22,419 bases of DNA, taken from positions 114,549,983 to 114,572,401 of the forward strand of contig CM044489.1 of NCBI GenBank assembly GCA_024364805.1, written 5' to 3'. The DNA is from Euprymna scolopes. Its lineage: Eukaryota; Mollusca; Cephalopoda; Sepiida; Sepiolidae. The notes below the pieces were generated by a model. It was not told the origin of the DNA, did no database searches, and saw only the letters and a list, made by a program, of their open reading frames with translations. A program made the position numbers and the translations under genes. Shown here piece by piece: positions 20,001-22,419 of the stretch (position 1 is the first letter of the stretch; every line of letters begins with the position of its first letter).

Positions 20001-22184
20001 TGTGCACATATCAGATTTTAATATTTAGAATCCGAGTTTTGAATGTGTTTAATTTTTTCTACATTGTATTTTGAAGTGTGAAATTCGTTGAATATGTTAA
20101 TAATTATTCTTTCATATAAGCAAAAAAAAATATATTTTTTCATTATTTTTATGAAAAACACTTCTTTTAAATTTTGGAAAAATAAATTGATAATTTTCTT
20201 TTAGTGAACCCAATATTGCTAATATGCCATTAATTAGGGAATGTTTTGAAGAATCGATACCAAAAAAGAAAAAAAAAAATTGATAAATGGAAAAAAACAA
20301 TTTACATTATGTGGTCACTTTTTTGTCTTCCTCCTCCCTTACTTTACCATTTCCCCTCCTCACAATGTCTGTAAATCAAAGATCATAGGAAAGTCACCTG
20401 ATCCATTTTGGTTTTTCTTTCCTATCCATCAATTCTGCAAATCCTTCCCATTTTGTTGTTCAAAACAAAAAAAATTCTTTATTTTTCTTTCATGTTTTAC
20501 GTGTCCCCCTGATCCCCTAGATACATGTCTCCCCTAAGCATCTCGATATAAGAATGATATGAGTAACAGGAACATTTATCTTTGCAGTATCTACATTGAT
20601 TCAATTTGAATTCCAAAACCAACTTTGAAAGCCCACTTCATCACTTGAACAACCCAACACTTGTTTCATGTTCAACATGTGTTGTGGCACATAAATACAC
20701 ATTATTTAATATTTGGCTAAAAACAAAGTGTAGTATCTGGAGTGTACAGTTCTAAGATAAATCCTTCTAGATTGAGGCAATTTTTATTTTTTTATCCTAT
20801 TTTACCCACATTAAAACTAACCTTGTGTCTAACATTGCCCTAATGGAGGGGCAAATAAATAGGGACCATACATACGTCATCACCCCCCACCCCCTCACGC
20901 CTTCTCTCTGATCCAAACAGAACTCATAATATACTTTTCATTTCACTTTACCGGTACAATCCTGGAATACTTCCAATATAACTTGTGAGAGATTTTAGCA
21001 ACAATGTCTCTCTGGACTCCAGATCCAAATGACTTTATACCAGAACATCAGTTCAATAAGTCATACTCATTTTCCAGCAATGGCATTTATTATAATAAAG
21101 TAGCAGCTGATATTCCATCATGCTTAGATGCCATACTACTGTTTGAACAGACCCTTACCTTCTTCAGTGATACCTGCCGTCTCCACCTGGATTTCTTTCA
21201 AGATAGCTACCCACCTAGACCTACAGTAGACCATCAACAGATATACTTCTGTGATAATGACTTCACACTGATGGCCAACCTATTCAAGTTTTTATTATTT
21301 GGATTATTTAAACTGTTCTCGTCTTGAGTGGTATTCGCACAATGTTTCGGTCAATGCAACCTCAAGACCTTTTTTGGGTGTGTCTTGTAGAACTCTAGAA
21401 TCTGCACAGAATTTCAAATGGAACCCTTTATTTAATCCATGGAGGTCGCATGCTCTTGTTCCGACAGGTATATACTTGAAGAAGGCCGGAATTTACATTG
21501 ACCAAAACGTTGTGAAAATAACACTTAAAATGAGAATAATAGTCTGAATAATTCAAATAATATGAATTATCAATCCTCATCTCAAAAGTCAAAAACTAGT
21601 GCAATTTCTTATCACATTTCATACACAGTGCAATAATGCTGTATGCAATAGGATTCTTTGAGCCTTATGTACTATAAACATGTCAATCATTTCATTATCT
21701 GATTCCTCCAACTCTAACCAGACCTTCTTCAATCACATGCAATTTATTTTTCTCAGGAGATGGAAAATTCTCAAACTCAGCAATCAGTTCTGATATTCTC
21801 ACCTGTCTCTTAACGTTCATCTCACAATTACACCTTCTTTAGAACACTCCTTACAAAAGGTAATCAAGTTGACCTGAGAATTATAGCTGAATCTGTTTTC
21901 TAACTTCTATTTGTCTCGAACAATATCTCAATACCTGTACTATCTTCAGTCTCATTTTCTTTAAGCATAAACCAGGCAAAAGATAATTGAAGATAAAGTT
22001 TTTGTATTTTTTAATGAGAAAGACTGAATGAAACTTACCAATTCTGGTTGCATCCTCTGAGCGATTCGAGCTCTTACAAATTTCACCACATCTTCATTTT
22101 CCAAGACATCCCAGATTCCATCACAAGCTAATATCACAAATTCATAGTCAGGGCTGATTTCTTTCTCAACAACATCTGGGAATG
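15091..22184 (-). CDS. PP2C (PPM) family Ser/Thr protein phosphatase, C-terminal two exons, partial gene
   Basis: This is a metal-dependent Ser/Thr phosphatase that removes phosphate from proteins using two Mn/Mg ions in the active site. The coding sequence is a join of 22039-22184 and 15091-15294, giving about 116 visible residues. The junction reads PEL-ICEEL, in phase 0, and continues smoothly through the family's last helices and strands. Visible motifs are FVILACDGIWDVLENEDVV, whose DG aspartate corresponds to the metal ligand D239 of human PPM1A, and GLGCDNMTVVLVCF, whose DN aspartate corresponds to D282. The APDC and GCDNMT wording is closer to the nematode T23F11.1, yeast Ptc2/3 and PPM1G side of the family than to PPM1A/B, as judged from memory. 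Family members are usually 300-400 residues or more, so roughly two thirds of the protein lies to the right of the window. The tail after the domain is short and lacks the acidic/basic extension of PPM1G. Product class is secure; the exact orthologue is not. Confidence 0.93.
15478..15725 (-). repeat. Probable interspersed repeat in the PP2C intron
   Basis: This is a GC-richer block about 180 bp from the terminal exon, with phrases such as CATGACAGGAAGATATGACT, CTCTAGAAGAGCACTTTGCC and CATTCCCTTGTAGAGGCGCC. CTCTAGAAGAG is a short palindrome. The wording resembles a repeat I associate with cephalopod introns, from memory only. A 71-codon minus-strand frame crosses it (15545-15760) but shows no known domain and no PP2C homology. 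Confidence 0.45.
15868..16190 (+). repeat. Possible tRNA-derived SINE remnant
   Basis: TTTGGTCAGTTTGTC at about 15872 could be a decayed A box, and CGGATTCAGCTC at 15916-15927 resembles a B box (GGTTCGANTCC) about 40 bp on, followed by CTTGCTCAGGG and a run of A. GC-richer text then continues to about 16150 (GATTGGCTGACACCTGTAAC, CACACCTGGTCAGCATTCG), which could be a SINE body. The box matches are weak and the right end is unclear. Confidence 0.35.
16430..16808. mobile_element. Family B TIR element, copy 3, in the PP2C intron
   Basis: The left tip TTCTTGCTCAGAATTCTCCC and the right tip GGGAGGTCTGGACTAGAA are inverted versions of each other and match copy 1. Inside them ATATTAAAAAACAAAAATA pairs with TTTTAATATAG, and AATATATTCCAAAAATAAC with the mirrored GCTACAATATGATATATTC. 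The centre has no open frame. A T-rich run (16811-16830) and a G7 run follow directly. Confidence 0.72.
16989..17041 (+). repeat. (AT)n microsatellite, about 26 units
   Basis: An uninterrupted AT array in the PP2C intron directly after a T run; cruciform-prone. Confidence 0.95.
17742..17770 (+). repeat. (TA)n(GA)n compound microsatellite
   Basis: About seven TA units pass into seven GA units. The short minus-strand frame across it is a repeat artefact. Confidence 0.92.
17901..17961 (+). repeat. Two G10 runs 41 bases apart
   Basis: Ten consecutive G at 17901-17910 and again at 17952-17961, at the left border of the satellite-like block, in sequence otherwise over 70% A+T. On the PP2C transcript strand these are C10 runs. 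Confidence 0.92.
17960..18560 (+). repeat. Decayed satellite-like tandem block
   Basis: Two phrases recur in order with variable spacing. One is AAGCACAAAATTATTTTATAG with AAATACAGTGGCGAAATTA, near 17978, 18055, 18148 and 18448. The other is TTATTTGTGACCTGTTTGCG, near 18125, 18208, 18308 and 18523, often preceded by CGTTTACCTATG. This suggests a unit of roughly 85-110 bp much changed by substitution and indels. No open frame runs through it. Confidence 0.6.
18731..19294 (+). mobile_element. Possible non-autonomous Helitron
   Basis: The left end TCTATATTATAAAG resembles Helitron 5' termini (TC at the tip, T/A-rich after). The right end is CCTGCTAG followed by T, the CTRR-T arrangement of Helitron 3' ends. 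Nine bases inside the end is the near-palindrome CCGGTTAACTGG (19274-19285), the expected subterminal hairpin position. Internal tandem repeats (19131-19216) are common in short Helitron relatives. Against it: the base before TC is G, not the expected A. No Rep/helicase coding is present, as expected for a 564-bp derivative. Confidence 0.45.
19131..19216 (+). repeat. 44-bp tandem repeat, two exact units plus decayed neighbours
   Basis: A 42-bp unit starting GTCGTTCTTAACATGAGAAG and ending GGCAATATCAA occurs at 19131-19172 and identically at 19175-19216. Partial, more diverged units precede it from about 19058 (ATTCCGAAAACCGTTCTTAA, ATTCCGAAAGCCATTCTTAT). The two identical copies imply recent duplication or conversion within an older array. 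Confidence 0.85.
19295..21003. other. Intronic sequence, no gene seen
   Basis: Contains the CAC array and pyrimidine/C-rich patches at 20315-20540 and 20880-20910 (CACCCCCCACCCCCTCACG). An 85-codon plus-strand frame at 20280-20537 follows these patches and looks like low-complexity translation. The C-rich patches lie just upstream of the coding-like island and might belong to the same inserted piece. Confidence 0.45.
19475..19498 (+). repeat. (CAC)8 microsatellite
   Basis: Eight CAC units, no coding frame around them. Confidence 0.93.
21004..21283 (+). pseudogene. Unidentified coding-like island, truncated at a family A junction
   Basis: An ATG in fair context (AACAATGT) opens about 93 codons beginning MSLWTPDPNDFIPEHQF and including DIPSCLDAILLFEQ and SDTCRLHLDFFQDSYPP. 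GC content (roughly 40%) and amino-acid balance are much more protein-like than the AT-rich surroundings. The open frame continues a few codons into the family A arm and then stops, so the original 3' part is missing or displaced. An in-frame TGA lies just upstream, and GATTTTAG before the ATG could be a decayed acceptor. I do not recognise the protein; a retrocopy or exon of another gene, or a chance frame, all remain possible. Confidence 0.3.
21283..21583 (+). mobile_element. Family A TIR element, copy 3 (short form)
   Basis: This is the best kept right arm of the three. ATTGACCAAAACGTTGTG, AATGAGAATAATAGTCTGAA and TGAATTATCAATCCTCATCTC mirror the left arm AAACTGTTCTCGTCTTGAG and ATGTTTCGGTCAATGC. 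The left tip (GATGAGGATTGATA) is missing. The interior is short (about 100 bp between arms) and lacks the tRNA-like part and the CATGGCTG core, so it is an internally deleted or solo-arm derivative. It sits in the PP2C intron directly after the coding-like island at 21004. Confidence 0.8.
22039..22184 (-). CDS. PP2C internal exon with the ACDGIWDV motif
   Basis: This 146-nt exon supplies two bases of a split codon, most likely Ala, and then 48 codons from FPDVVEKEI to RMQPEL. The upstream boundary is a good acceptor (CTACTTTTTCTACAG, then CATTCCC on the minus strand). The downstream boundary is a strong donor (GAATTG followed by GTAAGTTT). Apparent coding past the donor (VSFIQSF and on) is intron read-through. 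The text T/A-FPDV before the motif is the usual PP2C context, and the Asp of ACDGIWDV is a catalytic metal ligand. Upstream exons are outside the window. Confidence 0.92.
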
Positions 22185-22419
22185 CTGTAGAAAAAGTAGC
22201 AATACACATGAAAAGTTTTAAATGGCTTAAAATATTTCAACATTGGTATCTATAGAAAGAGCTTGATAAGCTAAGAAAGAATCTTTTTAATTTTTTAAAT
22301 CCAATTAAAATCAAGGAAGTTATGACTATTTTTATGCCTTGCACGTTTGGATATTTTCCATATGCGTTTTGTCACATACTTTGCACTACTTTTTCAGTAA
22401 AAATGCTATATCTTTGTTA
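22185..22419 (-). other. PP2C upstream intron, partial
   Basis: This AT-rich sequence lies before the acceptor of the internal PP2C exon and runs off the right edge. No exon motif is visible in it. The apparent in-frame extension MCIATFSTA is the polypyrimidine tract and AG read as codons. Confidence 0.8.

Larger units (their letters stand above)
15295..22038 (-). other. PP2C last intron, 6,744 bp, GT-AG
   Basis: The intron joins the two PP2C exons in phase 0. From donor to acceptor it holds a family A element, a plus-strand coding-like island, a possible Helitron, a decayed satellite-like block, several microsatellites, a family B element and two old repeat patches; each has its own entry. 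A 41-codon minus-strand frame at 21695-21820 looks mildly protein-like (ELIAEFENFPSPEK), but it cannot be a constitutive exon because the flanking exons already join in phase and in family register. Confidence 0.85.

Noticed and set aside
20112-20537. Adjacent short frames as a small membrane protein gene
   Set aside because: Runs of F and K come from homopolymers, and no start context or conserved motif is visible.
21695-21820. 41-codon minus-strand frame (ELIAEFENFPSPEK, GLVRVGG) as an exon
   Set aside because: Mildly protein-like, but it ends in a stop before any donor and would disrupt the family register; kept only as a note on the intron.

Overview
The window looks like AT-rich, repeat-dense non-coding DNA from an animal, most likely a mollusc and probably a coleoid cephalopod. 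The reasons are long introns with canonical GT-AG sites, many homopolymer and dinucleotide tracts, several interspersed repeat families that resemble cephalopod repeats from memory, and a PP2C phosphatase whose exons match the invertebrate T23F11.1-like type. The taxon is inferred; no database was searched.

The only host gene I can defend is on the minus strand. It is the C-terminal end of a metal-dependent PP2C (PPM) phosphatase, read from right to left. An internal exon (22039-22184) carries the ACDGIWDV metal-binding motif. A 6.7 kb intron (15295-22038) follows, then the terminal exon (15091-15294) with the CDNMTVVLV motif and the TAA stop. The N-terminal two thirds of the protein lie beyond the right edge. 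DNA to the left of 15091 is 3' UTR and/or intergenic; I cannot place the poly(A) site.

The rest is mobile-element debris. Family A is a TIR-bearing non-autonomous element with copies at about 5281-5735, 14231-14675 (reversed) and 21283-21583; two of them hold a tRNA-like stretch. Family B is a second TIR family, at about 1112-1555, 7406-7760 and 16430-16808. There is also a possible short Helitron (18731-19294) with an internal 44-bp tandem repeat, a decayed satellite-like block (17960-18560), a 130-bp near-perfect palindrome (6321-6450), a repeat opening with an imperfect palindrome (10505-10990), and two intronic patches that look like SINE or other old repeats (15478-15725 and 15868-16190). 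An unexplained coding-like island (21004-21283, plus strand) sits in the PP2C intron and ends where a family A copy begins.

Functionally there is one gene, a signalling Ser/Thr phosphatase. Its long intron, and perhaps its 3' region, have collected inverted-repeat elements that would fold into double-stranded RNA when the gene is transcribed. I see no rRNA, functional tRNA gene, CRISPR array, operon or intact virus-like element.
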